Source of the DNA: Paraburkholderia aspalathi
GTDB lineage: Bacteria; Pseudomonadota; Gammaproteobacteria; Burkholderiales; Burkholderiaceae
NCBI RefSeq assembly: GCF_900116445.1
Contig: NZ_FPBH01000044.1
Coordinates: 1 to 63,337 of the forward strand
Direction: 5' to 3'
DNA length: 63,337 bases
Shown here: positions 42,824-53,078 of the stretch, piece by piece
Numbering within the stretch: position 1 is the stretch's first letter
Layout of the letters: every line of letters begins with the position of its first letter
Position numbers and translations under genes: made by a program
The notes under the pieces: model-generated
Seen by the model: the letters and a program-made list of their open reading frames with translations, nothing else
What the model was told of the DNA's origin: nothing
Databases searched by the model: none

Positions 42824-43438
42824 TCAACCAGGGTGGTGGGCTGTTCCACCTCGTTCTTCCGACGCCTCAATAGCTCTTCCTAGCTTGATCAGATAGCGCT
42901 TTGCTTTTTGAAAGTCGCCGCGCCATAGCCACTTCAAGCAGCTGAAGAGTTCCCATGCCAGGAACCGGTCACCATAGCGAAAGACGGTCAGGTCCTGCTC
43001 AGTCGGTGCGGGCCTCGACGACGTCCTCGACTCAAGACAACGATCCCGATTGACTATCTCGACAAAAGGCTGCTCCAGGGTGAGCTCGGTATCAGGCGAG
43101 ATGACGTGAAACTCGATAGAAGTTAAGTCGTTGAAGATAAGCTTTTGGAATGGACTGTCCGGATCATGCGCGCCATTAAACGTGATGAATACGTTCGTTG
43201 GGGCGATCTGCTGCTGTATCGTTTGGAACAGTGAATGCCCGGCTCCTCCAGAGCAAAAGGCAACGAGGTCGATATCAGAGAGGCGATCTGCCGTCCCTTT
43301 TGCAAATGAACCGACGACCACGGCGCCGGTGCAATCTGGAGAATCTCGGACCGCGGCCGCGATTCGCATGAGAAGCGTGATCTGGGATGTTGTGGAAGGA
43401 TTGTCTCTCCACCTTTTGAGAAAATCTTCGAAGCGCAT
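42824..43438 (-). CDS. Nucleotidyltransferase-domain protein
   Basis: A protein of about 204 residues with the minimal nucleotidyltransferase signature GSFAKGTADRLSDIDL (about residues 43-58), in which the Gly-Ser and Asp-x-Asp pairs bind NTP-Mg. The C-terminal half is helical and Trp/Leu-rich (FLAWELFSCLKWLWRG). It resembles antibiotic-adenylyltransferase-like and MNT-type toxin-antitoxin nucleotidyltransferases, but no HEPN partner is next to it. The start is uncertain (ATG 43438 or a TTG at 43486) because no good ribosome site is seen. Isolated between glmS and argC. Confidence 0.7.
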   Translation of the reverse strand: MRFEDFLKRWRDNPSTTSQITLLMRIAAAVRDSPDCTGAVVVGSFAKGTADRLSDIDLVAFCSGGAGHSLFQTIQQQIAPTNVFITFNGAHDPDSPFQKLIFNDLTSIEFHVISPDTELTLEQPFVEIVNRDRCLESRTSSRPAPTEQDLTVFRYGDRFLAWELFSCLKWLWRGDFQKAKRYLIKLGRAIEASEERGGTAHHPG

Positions 43439-43634
43439 CGGGTGGTCACGGATGGTTTGTGGAATGTCTATAGGATAGGACAACAATGCGTTCGAACGGC
43501 TGCTTTCGGCGAACCGCCAGGGCCGGTTAGGGCCACGTGCTGCCGATCGCTACCTTGCTAGACTCGGGCGTTGCACGCCGTTTACATGAGGCAGCGACCG
43601 GGTAGAAGCAGACCTTTCAAATGCCCATCGACCA

Positions 43635-44564
43635 CTAATGCCGCGTAAGCATCAGGTTCAAGTTCTGAACCGCAGCACCGGATGCGCCCTTGCCAAGATT
43701 ATCGAAAACCGCGGACAGCAAGACGTGCCCATGTTCCACGTTAGGAAACACGCTTAAGCGCATGTCGTTCGTACCGTTCAGCACTTGCGGATCCAGGTGC
43801 TTCAAGACGGACGATTCGTGCAGCGGCAAGACACGTACGTGGGCCGCCTCGGCATAGTGGCGTGCGAGGCATGCGTGTAGCGTGGCGCCATCCACATCGG
43901 GTGCCAGCAGCCGCAACTCCAAGGGCACCGTCAGTACGATGCCCTGGCGGAATGCGCCATACGCAGGGACGAAGATGGGGCGCTGCGCGAGCCCGGCGTG
44001 CTGCTGGATCTCCGGGGTGTGCTTGTGCGCGAGTTCTAGACCATATACCTGGTATGAAGGCGCGTTGGCAGCACCCTGCCCCTCATGCTCCTCCACGCCG
44101 GCACGCCCCCGTCCGGAGTAGCCGGACACAGCATGAATGTTGACAGGGTAGTTGCCTGGTATGAGCCCAGCCTGCGACAGCGGACGCAGCAAGCCAATGG
44201 CACCGGTCGGATAGCAACCGGGATTGGTGACCCGACGTGCGCTCACAATGCGCTCAGCCTGTCCCTGCGTCATTTCCGGAAAGCCGTATGTCCAGTCTGG
44301 CTGCGTGCGATGAGCGGAACTTGCGTCGATAACTCTGACGGCGGGATTAACAATGGCGTCCACTGCCTCGCGCGCAGCAGCGTCGGGCAGACAGAGGATG
44401 GCGATGTCGCAGGCGTTGATAGCCTCTGCGCGACGCCGCGGATCTTTGCGTTCTGCCGCGGGAAGCGTGACCAGTTTCAGATCGGTCCGGTCGCGCAGCC
44501 GTTCATGGATCTGCAACCCGGTGGTGCCTTGGTCGCCGTCGATGAAAACAACGGGAGAGCTCAT
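43635..44564 (-). CDS. argC: N-acetyl-gamma-glutamyl-phosphate reductase (short form)
   Basis: A 309-residue NADPH-dependent reductase of arginine synthesis converting N-acetylglutamyl phosphate to the semialdehyde. The active-site Cys is in VTNPGCYPTGA (about residue 117), and the later SGYSGRGRAG and histidine in the C-terminal part complete the site. The length fits the shorter argC class that lacks some insertions. It is not next to other arg genes and is divergent from a LysR gene, which suggests it may be a regulated second copy or serves a catabolic path. Confidence 0.9.
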   Translation of the reverse strand: MSSPVVFIDGDQGTTGLQIHERLRDRTDLKLVTLPAAERKDPRRRAEAINACDIAILCLPDAAAREAVDAIVNPAVRVIDASSAHRTQPDWTYGFPEMTQGQAERIVSARRVTNPGCYPTGAIGLLRPLSQAGLIPGNYPVNIHAVSGYSGRGRAGVEEHEGQGAANAPSYQVYGLELAHKHTPEIQQHAGLAQRPIFVPAYGAFRQGIVLTVPLELRLLAPDVDGATLHACLARHYAEAAHVRVLPLHESSVLKHLDPQVLNGTNDMRLSVFPNVEHGHVLLSAVFDNLGKGASGAAVQNLNLMLTRH

Positions 44565-44650
44565 AGTTGGAATACTCCGCTGAATATAGGTTGTAACAGG
44601 TAGAACGAGCCCCTATGTTCCATGGACGGCTAGAATAGAGAAAGTTGAAT

Positions 44651-44681
44651 TTCATAACGTGAATATTCAGTTTTTCTGAAT
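44651..44681. promoter_or_regulatory. Candidate LysR operator region
   Basis: Two dyads lie in the argC/LysR gap: TTCA-TAACG-TGAA at 44651-44663 and ATTCAG-TTTTT-CTGAAT at 44665-44681. Both have the interrupted-dyad form that LysR proteins bind and are 13-43 bases upstream of the LysR start. Confidence 0.55.
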
Positions 44682-44693
44682 CTGGACGCCGAC

Positions 44694-45578
44694 ATGAGAG
44701 AGATCAGCCTGGACCGCTTGCGCACTCTGGTCGCCATTACCGACCGTGGCTCATTTGCCGATGCGGCGCGTGCATTGAACCTGGCGCCGCCAACGGTCAG
44801 CCTCCACATCGCTGAACTCGAAGAACGAATTGGGGCTCCCCTCCTGTCACGCAAGCGCGGACATGTCCGGCCGTCGGCGATAGGAGAGGTGCTGGTGGAG
44901 CGCGCGCGTCGACTGCTGGCCGATGCGGAGCAGGCGTTAGACGATATTCAACGCCAGGTGCAGGGGCTCGAAGGGCGCGCGCGGCTCGGTGCGTCGACTG
45001 GCGCGATCGCGCACCTGTTGCCGCAAGCGCTTGAGGTGCTGCGCCAACACCATCCCGCTATCGACATTCAGATTGCAGTACTCACGTCGCACGAAACACT
45101 GTCCCGACTGGCGGATGGAACGCTGGATGTCGGGCTGGTCGCACTGCCTCAGCCCCCGGTGGCTGGACTCGTGATAAAGCCTTGGCGCCGCGACCCCGTG
45201 TTGGCCTTCGTGCCGGCGCATTGGCGGTGCCCGGCCCGCGTCACGCCTGAATGGCTCGCCGCCCAGCCTCTCATTCTCAATGACGCGACCACACGTCTCT
45301 CGCGTCTGACCGCGGAGTGGTTCGCGGCCGGGGGGCACCATCCTGTGCCGCGCATTCAGCTCAACTACAACGACGCGATCAAGAGTCTCGTAGCGGCAGG
45401 TTACGGCGCAGCGCTGTTGCCCCATGAGGCCACCACGCCCCTACCCGACAAGCGCATTGTCATGCGTCCGCTGCGCCCGGCGTTGTGGCGTCGACTCGGC
45501 ATTGCACATCGCGCGGGGTACGTTGAGCGTTCCACGCAACACGTACTTGATGTGTTGTGGGACCTGCGATTGGCGTAG
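44694..45578 (+). CDS. LysR family transcriptional regulator
   Basis: A 294-residue LysR regulator (helix-turn-helix LNLAPPTVSLHIAELEERIG). The effector domain is standard. It is divergent from argC with dyads in the 129-base gap and likely controls argC and itself. ATG 44694 has no strong ribosome site but is the start of homology. Confidence 0.92.
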   Translation: MREISLDRLRTLVAITDRGSFADAARALNLAPPTVSLHIAELEERIGAPLLSRKRGHVRPSAIGEVLVERARRLLADAEQALDDIQRQVQGLEGRARLGASTGAIAHLLPQALEVLRQHHPAIDIQIAVLTSHETLSRLADGTLDVGLVALPQPPVAGLVIKPWRRDPVLAFVPAHWRCPARVTPEWLAAQPLILNDATTRLSRLTAEWFAAGGHHPVPRIQLNYNDAIKSLVAAGYGAALLPHEATTPLPDKRIVMRPLRPALWRRLGIAHRAGYVERSTQHVLDVLWDLRLA

Positions 45579-45683
45579 GTGTTGCCATTTGCCGCTTCGG
45601 TTCGTTCTCGCTGGGACAGTAGCCTTATTGCACGCCACGACGAGCGAATGGCCGGTTTGTAGAAATTTGACTCAGAGGACTGT

Positions 45684-45719
45684 GTCGATCTGAGCCGCTC
45701 GTCGTCCAGCTGAGTTCGG
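45684..45719 (+). repeat. Dispersed intergenic repeat, copy B
   Basis: This stretch matches 91-126 with three mismatches in 36 bases. Like that copy it is intergenic, here about 180 bases upstream of the ABC-F gene. Confidence 0.6.
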
Positions 45720-45783
45720 CCAGGAGCCGTCACTCACCGTCTGGCCCCGCATCCGGATCGCCCGGTGCGCCAGTGCCCGCCTC

Positions 45784-45811
45784 GCTTTGCGGCCGGCGGG
45801 CGCCGCAAAGC
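45784..45811 (+). other. Hairpin in the leader of the ABC-F gene
   Basis: GCTTTGCGGC (45784-45793) pairs perfectly with GCCGCAAAGC (45802-45811) around an 8-base loop, 91 bases upstream of the start. Some ABC-F antibiotic-resistance genes are controlled by leader attenuation; whether this is such a leader is unproved. Confidence 0.4.
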
Positions 45812-45901
45812 GCAAGCGGTTCTTCACTCGTTCGGCCAGAAAAGAAACGGCCCTGTACGTCTGGTGGGCTATCATGCCTATCCTCTCCGAAGTAGCTCCT
45901 T

Positions 45902-47581
<1,680 letters not shown>

Positions 47582-47794
47582 ACTACCTCCTGGTAGTTCC
47601 AGTTTGGAAGCTGCCATAGCGCTCGCATCGAGTCGGACGGCCGCTTAGGGTCGTCCTGAGCGGGTCATCGTTGGCCTCATTGCGGCCAGTTTCGGTCGTT
47701 CGTCTCCATGTAACTTCCGGCTTTGTCCTCTCTTGCCAACTGTATTGCTTTTAAACTGTCGCGTGAGATAGTCAAACCTCGCTGAGTGGAGCCT

Positions 47795-48325
47795 ATGGCC
47801 ACAAAAAATCCAGCACACGTGGCGCACTGCCAATGTGGCGCGGTCGAGATCAGCACTTGGGGTCAACCCATGATGGTCAATGCGTGCTACTGCGACGACT
47901 GCCAGACCGCAGCCCAACGTCTCGCCGCATCCGCCAATTCAGGGCGAGTGTCCAGCGTCGACGGCGGCACGGAGTTCATGGTGTTCCGCCGCGATCGCAT
48001 TGCCTGCACGCGGGGCGCAGACCGACTCCAGGCGATGAGGCTGACCGCCCCCTCGAAGACCAGACGGATGATCGCGAGTTGCTGCGCAACACCGATGTAC
48101 ATGGCTTTTGACGACAAGCGGCCCTGGGTGTCAGCGTTCCGCTCCCCTTTCGGAGCGGATGCGCCGCCGGTGGAAATGCGGATCTGCACCCGATTCAAAC
48201 GCTCGGAAGTGGAGGCCGAAGACGGCTTGCCCAGCCATCCCGGATACCCTCCGGCAATGATGGTCCGGATCCTGGCCGTCTTGCCGTTGATGCTGTTCAG
48301 CAAGCCGGTCGGCGCTTTGCCGTAG
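47795..48325 (+). CDS. GFA/CENP-V domain protein
   Basis: A 176-residue protein with the zinc-binding pattern of glutathione-dependent formaldehyde-activating (GFA/CENP-V) proteins: HCQCGAV, CYCDDC and CCATP clusters of cysteines. The family includes formaldehyde-glutathione adduct enzymes and many of unknown role. GTGGAG precedes ATG 47795. It is convergent with the PAAR gene and separated from it by about 290 bases without a gene. Confidence 0.78.
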   Translation: MATKNPAHVAHCQCGAVEISTWGQPMMVNACYCDDCQTAAQRLAASANSGRVSSVDGGTEFMVFRRDRIACTRGADRLQAMRLTAPSKTRRMIASCCATPMYMAFDDKRPWVSAFRSPFGADAPPVEMRICTRFKRSEVEAEDGLPSHPGYPPAMMVRILAVLPLMLFSKPVGALP

Positions 48326-48618
48326 CGCGATTGTTCGATGCATCTTGGATGCGCCAATGGCCGGCTGGGGTCAAGCTGTGCCGACCGTGTCGGTCGGCGC
48401 TCATCCAATAAGCGACACTCGACGGTCTTGTCAAAATTGACGACAATCCGTTGCCTGGCGCGCGCTTCGGACAATTACACCGTGTCAATGACGACGTGCT
48501 CGACGCTTTTTGCTGCTGCCAGTCCACTTTCCTGCTTGTAACTCGTTCCTGGCTAACTGACTGATCTGAATCGATCCACTTTTCAGCCGTCGTTGTTTTC
48601 CTTCCATGCATACCGCCG
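48326..48618. other. Gap between GFA and PAAR genes
   Basis: No reading frame here has a ribosome site or family resemblance. A perfect 7-bp hairpin, CCGACCG-TGT-CGGTCGG, lies at 48381-48397 and may be the terminator for one or both convergent genes. Confidence 0.45.
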
Positions 48619-48909
48619 TCATGCTCGCATCCCAGATCGGTTCTGCGAGGGAATCAATAACGGTTTCGGATCGCACTTGCACACGCACCAGTCATAGCTC
48701 AACGCCTGCTCGCGGCCATTGGCCCCCCTGTTCGGAAGACGCTCGCCGACGCATAGAATCCAGCCCATCGAGTCGCATTTGGGACATGAAACCTGATCGC
48801 CTTCATATGCGACCGCGCGACCGTTGAGGAGATCCGCGCGAGAACCGGCGAAGACTCGGCCGCCCGCCGTGGTTGTGTCGCCATCGCAGATATCAAAACG
48901 TTGATTCAC
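48619..48909 (-). CDS. PAAR-domain protein (T6SS spike tip)
   Basis: A 96-residue PAAR protein, the cone that caps the VgrG trimer and sharpens the T6SS spike. It starts FDICDGDTTTAGGRVFAGS and shows the three-fold PAAR pattern plus a Cys/His zinc set (SCPKCDSMGWILC, CVCKCDP). The start is a GTG at 48909 with AAGGAA about 11 bases upstream. It ends without a C-terminal toxin domain, so it is a structural tip. It is the last gene of the minus-strand vgrG island. Confidence 0.8.
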   Translation of the reverse strand: MNQRFDICDGDTTTAGGRVFAGSRADLLNGRAVAYEGDQVSCPKCDSMGWILCVGERLPNRGANGREQALSYDWCVCKCDPKPLLIPSQNRSGMRA

Positions 48910-49044
48910 TGATGATAGGTTCCTTGGAAAGACTGTGATGCGTTGAGTAAATCTCTAAGAGGCCACCGCTAAGGTGTGTCTGTGAAGGGGACGAAATGCC
49001 ACTGCTCAAACTCAGGATTGAGCAGGGCATGTCGATATGAGAAT

Positions 49045-49566
49045 TTACTCCCCAAATTCCGCAAGGCGTTTTCGAATATCCGCTGCGGTTTTAAATGGAT
49101 ACTCGGTCTGTTTGCCGTTTACTATTCCGTCAAACCCTTCCCCGAACCGTTCCGACAGGCGGTCCAACCGCACGAAAGGCGTGTCGGAGATGTCACCAAC
49201 ATAGCGATAGGCAAACACCTTATAGCGTGTTGTTACTGAATCCTGCGTCTGATTTTTCCACCTTACAAGAACGACCACGTCCCGTTTTTTCGTATAGAAG
49301 ACCGTAACCACTTCTGGAGAAACATTATCCACAGCATATGAATCAACAATAGAGGGATTCGAGTCTGCACATTGCCAGTTTAGGCTCAATCCATATTTTT
49401 TAACATCTGATGGGTCATACCCATATCTGACAATTTTTAGATTGCAACCAGGCTGTATATTGCCGGCTGAAAGCGCATCGGGATATTGCTCCCCTGCCCA
49501 AACCAGAGCAGGTTGCAAAAAAACAAAAGCCAGGCAGAACCGAAGAAATTTAATTAAATTAATCAT
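49045..49566 (-). CDS. Exported immunity-like protein 1
   Basis: A protein of about 173 residues with a signal peptide (MINLIKFLRFCLAFVFLQPA, cleavage after VWA) and an AT-rich gene. Its C-terminal segment FGEGFDGIVNGKQTEYPFKT then AADIRK matches the same region of the neighbouring protein at 49649-50206 (FGSGFDG, AAIRK), and the strand before it (RDVVVLVRWK) matches RKILFVIVKW. It is located just downstream of the T6SS effector, so it is inferred to be a periplasmic immunity protein. Start could be ATG 49566 or ATG 49578; neither has a strong ribosome site. Confidence 0.65.
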   Translation of the reverse strand: MINLIKFLRFCLAFVFLQPALVWAGEQYPDALSAGNIQPGCNLKIVRYGYDPSDVKKYGLSLNWQCADSNPSIVDSYAVDNVSPEVVTVFYTKKRDVVVLVRWKNQTQDSVTTRYKVFAYRYVGDISDTPFVRLDRLSERFGEGFDGIVNGKQTEYPFKTAADIRKRLAEFGE

Positions 49567-49648
49567 AATCAAAAACATCAGAAGTTTAATCGAATTTCGC
49601 GACGCCCGCGAACTCACGGATTACGCGCACCCACGACGGATAAATAGA

Positions 49649-50206
49649 TCACTCCCTGGTTGTCCAGTCCTTACAACGACTCAGACTCTTTCGAATCGCC
49701 GCAGCATCCTTAAATCGAAAATGCACCACCTTACCTTCCTGCTTTCCGTCAAATCCGGAACCGAAAAAATCCGATATCCTCCTGTTTTCAGAGAAAATAA
49801 TTTCCCCGCGCCCACCTCCTTTAGCCTCATACGCATGCACCTCATAATAATCGCCTTCTGTGCCAACCCCAGATAAATAGTATCGCCACTTGACAATTAC
49901 AAAAAGAATCTTCCTCTCGCCAACTTTATTCTTAAAAATGCTAACCAACTCCGGAAAGGCAGGGCCGTCTTGATTAAATGCGGCAATGGGAAATATGCCT
50001 CCCCCTCGCGCAAGTTGAATCACAAGCTTTTCGGGCACCTCTTCGACATTGTGTATTTCGATCCAATCGGGAGCGGAAACGAAATCAATACGCAGCCTTT
50101 TAATACTCGGCGCATCAGAAGAATACTCCGCGCATACTGAAGTCGACAAAAATATCAACGCAACAGCTACATTGAGCTTTGCAAGAATGCGAAGAACGCC
50201 CTTCAT
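49649..50206 (-). CDS. Exported immunity-like protein 2
   Basis: A 185-residue protein with signal peptide MKGVLRILAKLNVAVALIF and cleavage near VCA. It is paralogous to the 49045-49566 product in its C-terminal half. Its start overlaps the effector stop by four bases (ATGA at 50206-50203), so it is translationally coupled to the effector, the standard arrangement for a cognate immunity protein. The gene is AT-rich like its neighbour. The actual target residues are unknown. Confidence 0.75.
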   Translation of the reverse strand: MKGVLRILAKLNVAVALIFLSTSVCAEYSSDAPSIKRLRIDFVSAPDWIEIHNVEEVPEKLVIQLARGGGIFPIAAFNQDGPAFPELVSIFKNKVGERKILFVIVKWRYYLSGVGTEGDYYEVHAYEAKGGGRGEIIFSENRRISDFFGSGFDGKQEGKVVHFRFKDAAAIRKSLSRCKDWTTRE

Positions 50207-53022
50207 GCTCCGATATCTTTAAATACCCCTTCTTTCATGATTCTGTGATAATTATCTCGTCGAAGCCCGTAGCTATCAGTACCTCTATTTATCTGAGCAG
50301 TAATTGCATCAACCTTCGAGTTGGCATTCCCTTCAGTTGTTATATCAGCAATGTCGTAAAGTTTGTGCGAAATCCAATAATATACGCCGGATCGCGTCCC
50401 GTATTTTGTAGTGGCCAGCAACTCGGGATTTTCTTCAAAATTTTGATAATCGGAAGTCCAGTATTTCACGTAGCCATTAGTGAAGGCCTTATAGTTTCCT
50501 CGGCCGGTAGTCTGCTTCAGCCCTCTGCCCCGATATTTCCAGCCTTCGCCGCTATTTACATCCGAACTATTTCCATTTTTTCCAGCATATGCACGATTGG
50601 CAATAGCTTCAGCATTTGCTGGCGTCGGCGCGCGATAACCGTAGAGTTGGGCTTCCGAAGGATGACGTTGAAAGTATCCAAAAATATGCAGGCGCTGAGG
50701 GGTGTAGTAACGGAGGTCTTCTTCAAGAGCGCATCCTGGTCCAGCCTCCTGAAAAACCTGTGCGAAAAAATGTGTTAACCGCTGTTCGGTATCAAGGCGA
50801 TACTGTGCCGCATTCTCGTTTATCTCATCGGCGATTCCTTGCAGTCTCTCGTCAGGCACAGCGGCGTTCTTCCAGATCTTTCTTAACATTGCCAAAGTAA
50901 TCAGCCCTCGTCTTGTGGCGAAATTCGCAACCAGCGCAATCGGATGAATGTGATGCACGGTCGCACTAACAGGAAACCCCGCAACCTTGCCCTTCACATC
51001 GTTCCACCATTGAAGCTTGTGGATGCGCTGCAACTCGACCAGCCAGTTATCTTTCGCATTCCGCATCAGCGGCGTGATCGCGTTCCAACGCGACATGTCA
51101 CCGCCCCATTCGCTTTCGTAGCGAAGGATCACACGTGACAATGCCTGCGCGAGCCACGGCGTACGCATGGCGGCCTGCATGGCCTTGCCCGTGACCTTGC
51201 CGGCCGGATTCTCTTTGGGCTTGCTACTGGCACCATAGCTCGGCGGGGGCGCCAGCTTTGCAATCGTCCGCTCCAGCTTCAGCAACAGCGGACTGCCATT
51301 GACTGCTGTGACCGACGGCTCGAATTCCGTCTGCTCCTTCCAGTCTGCAGAACCGGTGAGAACCAGATTGCGCCTAAAGGCATCCGCGAGATCGATACCC
51401 GTCGCGTCCACCTTCTCAAAGCCAGGCCACGCCCACGGACTCTGCCACTGCGTATCTGGATGCTTCTTTTCGCAGACCCAGCCCGAAGCCGGATGCCCGT
51501 CCGCGTCGCCAAATTTCACGCGCCACCATTGCGTCTTGGCATCATCCACAGCCTTTTCCCGCGCACTCAATCCATCGAGTTGACTGCGTGAATACACGAG
51601 CGTAAACGCGTTCGCCGGGTCAGCCACCTTTTGCAGGCTTAGCGGAAACTGAGTCCAGGCGGGTGTTGTCGCCGTTGCAGTCGCAAGTTTCTCCCGCTCA
51701 ATCCAGACAGGCGCCCCCTCGGGCATAAGCAGGGTCGTGGTTGGGTCCTGATATCGCGGCTGCACCTTGATCCAGGGACCGCTTGCCGGACTATCCGGCG
51801 TCACGTCGGCGCGGTACAGGGGACGCCACTCACACAGCTTGCGATCCGCCGGAAGGACGTCCTTCACCAGTTTCGCGCCGGCATTTATCACGAGAAGTGG
51901 TAGCTGATCGGGGCGGAGGAACTGTGCCGCCCGCGCACGGCTTTTGTCGAGAAACGCGCTGAAGCCATCGTCGGCAAATACTTCAAGGTGCAAAAGCTGG
52001 CGTTTCGGTACAGGTGGCAGCGGCGTCGCGCGCTCGTAATCGTGATACTCACCGATCTGCCCGAGCGGCGTTCCGGCCTTGACGAATACCGGTGCCGGCG
52101 GAATCACCACCTGACCCACCGGGTCCGGTTCCTTGATCCCCTTCAGGTTCGGCTTGTAGAGCCAGCCCCAGTCGTTCTCAGGCGTGACCTTTGCGTTATT
52201 GGTTTCGGTTTTCCACGGCACATTCTCGTCCTCACCCCCGAAATAGCCGCCATTGACCGGACTGGTCATATGACCCGCAGTGATGCGCTTGATGTGCACC
52301 CACTGGCCACGCGTCTCGCTGATGATGACCTCGCTGCCTTCAGGCAGGAAACCAACCCGCTCACCCGCTGTGAAGCTTCCTGGCTTCTTGCCAGCCTTCG
52401 GCTCCGTCCAGACAAATGCGCCTGCCGCCCCGGTCGTGCCGTCCTTGGGCGCGGCCATCTGGCGATCCCTGCCCTGAACCCGAAACGCGTCAACGTTCAG
52501 CCACCACCACGGACGTTTCAGTTTCTCATCGGCCAGGTAGGTTGCCCAGTCCGCCGTGTGCATGTAGAGACTGTAGATATCGTGTGATTCGTCAGCGGGC
52601 TGTACGCCGGTGCTGTTGGGCGCAGGTGGCAGCGTCAACCTATGGCGTACCAGTACGAAACCGGTCGAGTACATGGCCCATTTGCCGTCCTTGAATTGCA
52701 GATGCGGATACGCGTCATCGATCTTGTAAGCGACGATGTACCCGTCCGCAATGCAGCGCACGCCGTCCTTGGTCCCGAACATGCCGACGCTGTTGTTCAA
52801 GTGGATACCGCCGTGCGGAAAGCCGTTGACTCCAAGGGGGAAAAAGCCGTCATCCATTCCGGCCAGTGCCTGATAAAAGGTCTGCGGGCTGGTCACCTCC
52901 TTGTAGTCCTTGTCCGGAAACGGGTAGCGCCACGTTAGCGGCGTAGTCGCCGAAGTCGGCCCGGGCGGCGCTGATGTGGGTGTGGGAGCTGGCGCTGGAT
53001 GCGGGTGAGTCTGTGCGGCCAT
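50203..53022 (-). CDS. T6SS cell-wall effector, M23-like plus GH19 lysozyme/chitinase-like
   Basis: A 939-residue multidomain protein inferred to be a VgrG-delivered peptidoglycan hydrolase. Order: a Pro-rich N-terminus (residues 7-30); a region to about 190 with HGGIHLNNS and YSLYMHTADW that resembles an M23 LytM domain but lacks the complete metal set; an SH3b-like segment (FTAGERVGFLPEGSEVIISE); a long middle region with further SH3-like repeats; and a C-terminal domain (about 750-939) with the GH19/endolysin features FFAQVFQEAG and GWKYRGRGLKQTTGRGNY. The gene lies 56 bases after vgrG and is coupled to an immunity-like gene. GC falls from about 65% (51241-51300) to about 42% (50281-50340, hand-counted), so the toxin end looks acquired. 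Confidence 0.82.
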   Translation of the reverse strand: MAAQTHPHPAPAPTPTSAPPGPTSATTPLTWRYPFPDKDYKEVTSPQTFYQALAGMDDGFFPLGVNGFPHGGIHLNNSVGMFGTKDGVRCIADGYIVAYKIDDAYPHLQFKDGKWAMYSTGFVLVRHRLTLPPAPNSTGVQPADESHDIYSLYMHTADWATYLADEKLKRPWWWLNVDAFRVQGRDRQMAAPKDGTTGAAGAFVWTEPKAGKKPGSFTAGERVGFLPEGSEVIISETRGQWVHIKRITAGHMTSPVNGGYFGGEDENVPWKTETNNAKVTPENDWGWLYKPNLKGIKEPDPVGQVVIPPAPVFVKAGTPLGQIGEYHDYERATPLPPVPKRQLLHLEVFADDGFSAFLDKSRARAAQFLRPDQLPLLVINAGAKLVKDVLPADRKLCEWRPLYRADVTPDSPASGPWIKVQPRYQDPTTTLLMPEGAPVWIEREKLATATATTPAWTQFPLSLQKVADPANAFTLVYSRSQLDGLSAREKAVDDAKTQWWRVKFGDADGHPASGWVCEKKHPDTQWQSPWAWPGFEKVDATGIDLADAFRRNLVLTGSADWKEQTEFEPSVTAVNGSPLLLKLERTIAKLAPPPSYGASSKPKENPAGKVTGKAMQAAMRTPWLAQALSRVILRYESEWGGDMSRWNAITPLMRNAKDNWLVELQRIHKLQWWNDVKGKVAGFPVSATVHHIHPIALVANFATRRGLITLAMLRKIWKNAAVPDERLQGIADEINENAAQYRLDTEQRLTHFFAQVFQEAGPGCALEEDLRYYTPQRLHIFGYFQRHPSEAQLYGYRAPTPANAEAIANRAYAGKNGNSSDVNSGEGWKYRGRGLKQTTGRGNYKAFTNGYVKYWTSDYQNFEENPELLATTKYGTRSGVYYWISHKLYDIADITTEGNANSKVDAITAQINRGTDSYGLRRDNYHRIMKEGVFKDIGA

Positions 53023-53078
53023 GCTTGTAACGTGTCGTATTAGTTGTGGTTAGTAATCCGGAGTAAGACGCAACATTG

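Larger units (their letters stand above)
45579..45901. other. Intergenic region upstream of the ABC-F gene
   Basis: A 323-base gap with no gene. It contains repeat copy B (45684-45719) and a 10-bp hairpin (45784-45811) in the probable leader of the ABC-F gene. Confidence 0.5.

Noticed and set aside
48297..48611. Minus-strand reading frame downstream of the PAAR gene
   Set aside because: Lys/Arg/Ser-rich without a ribosome site or family features; composition and content do not support a toxin gene.
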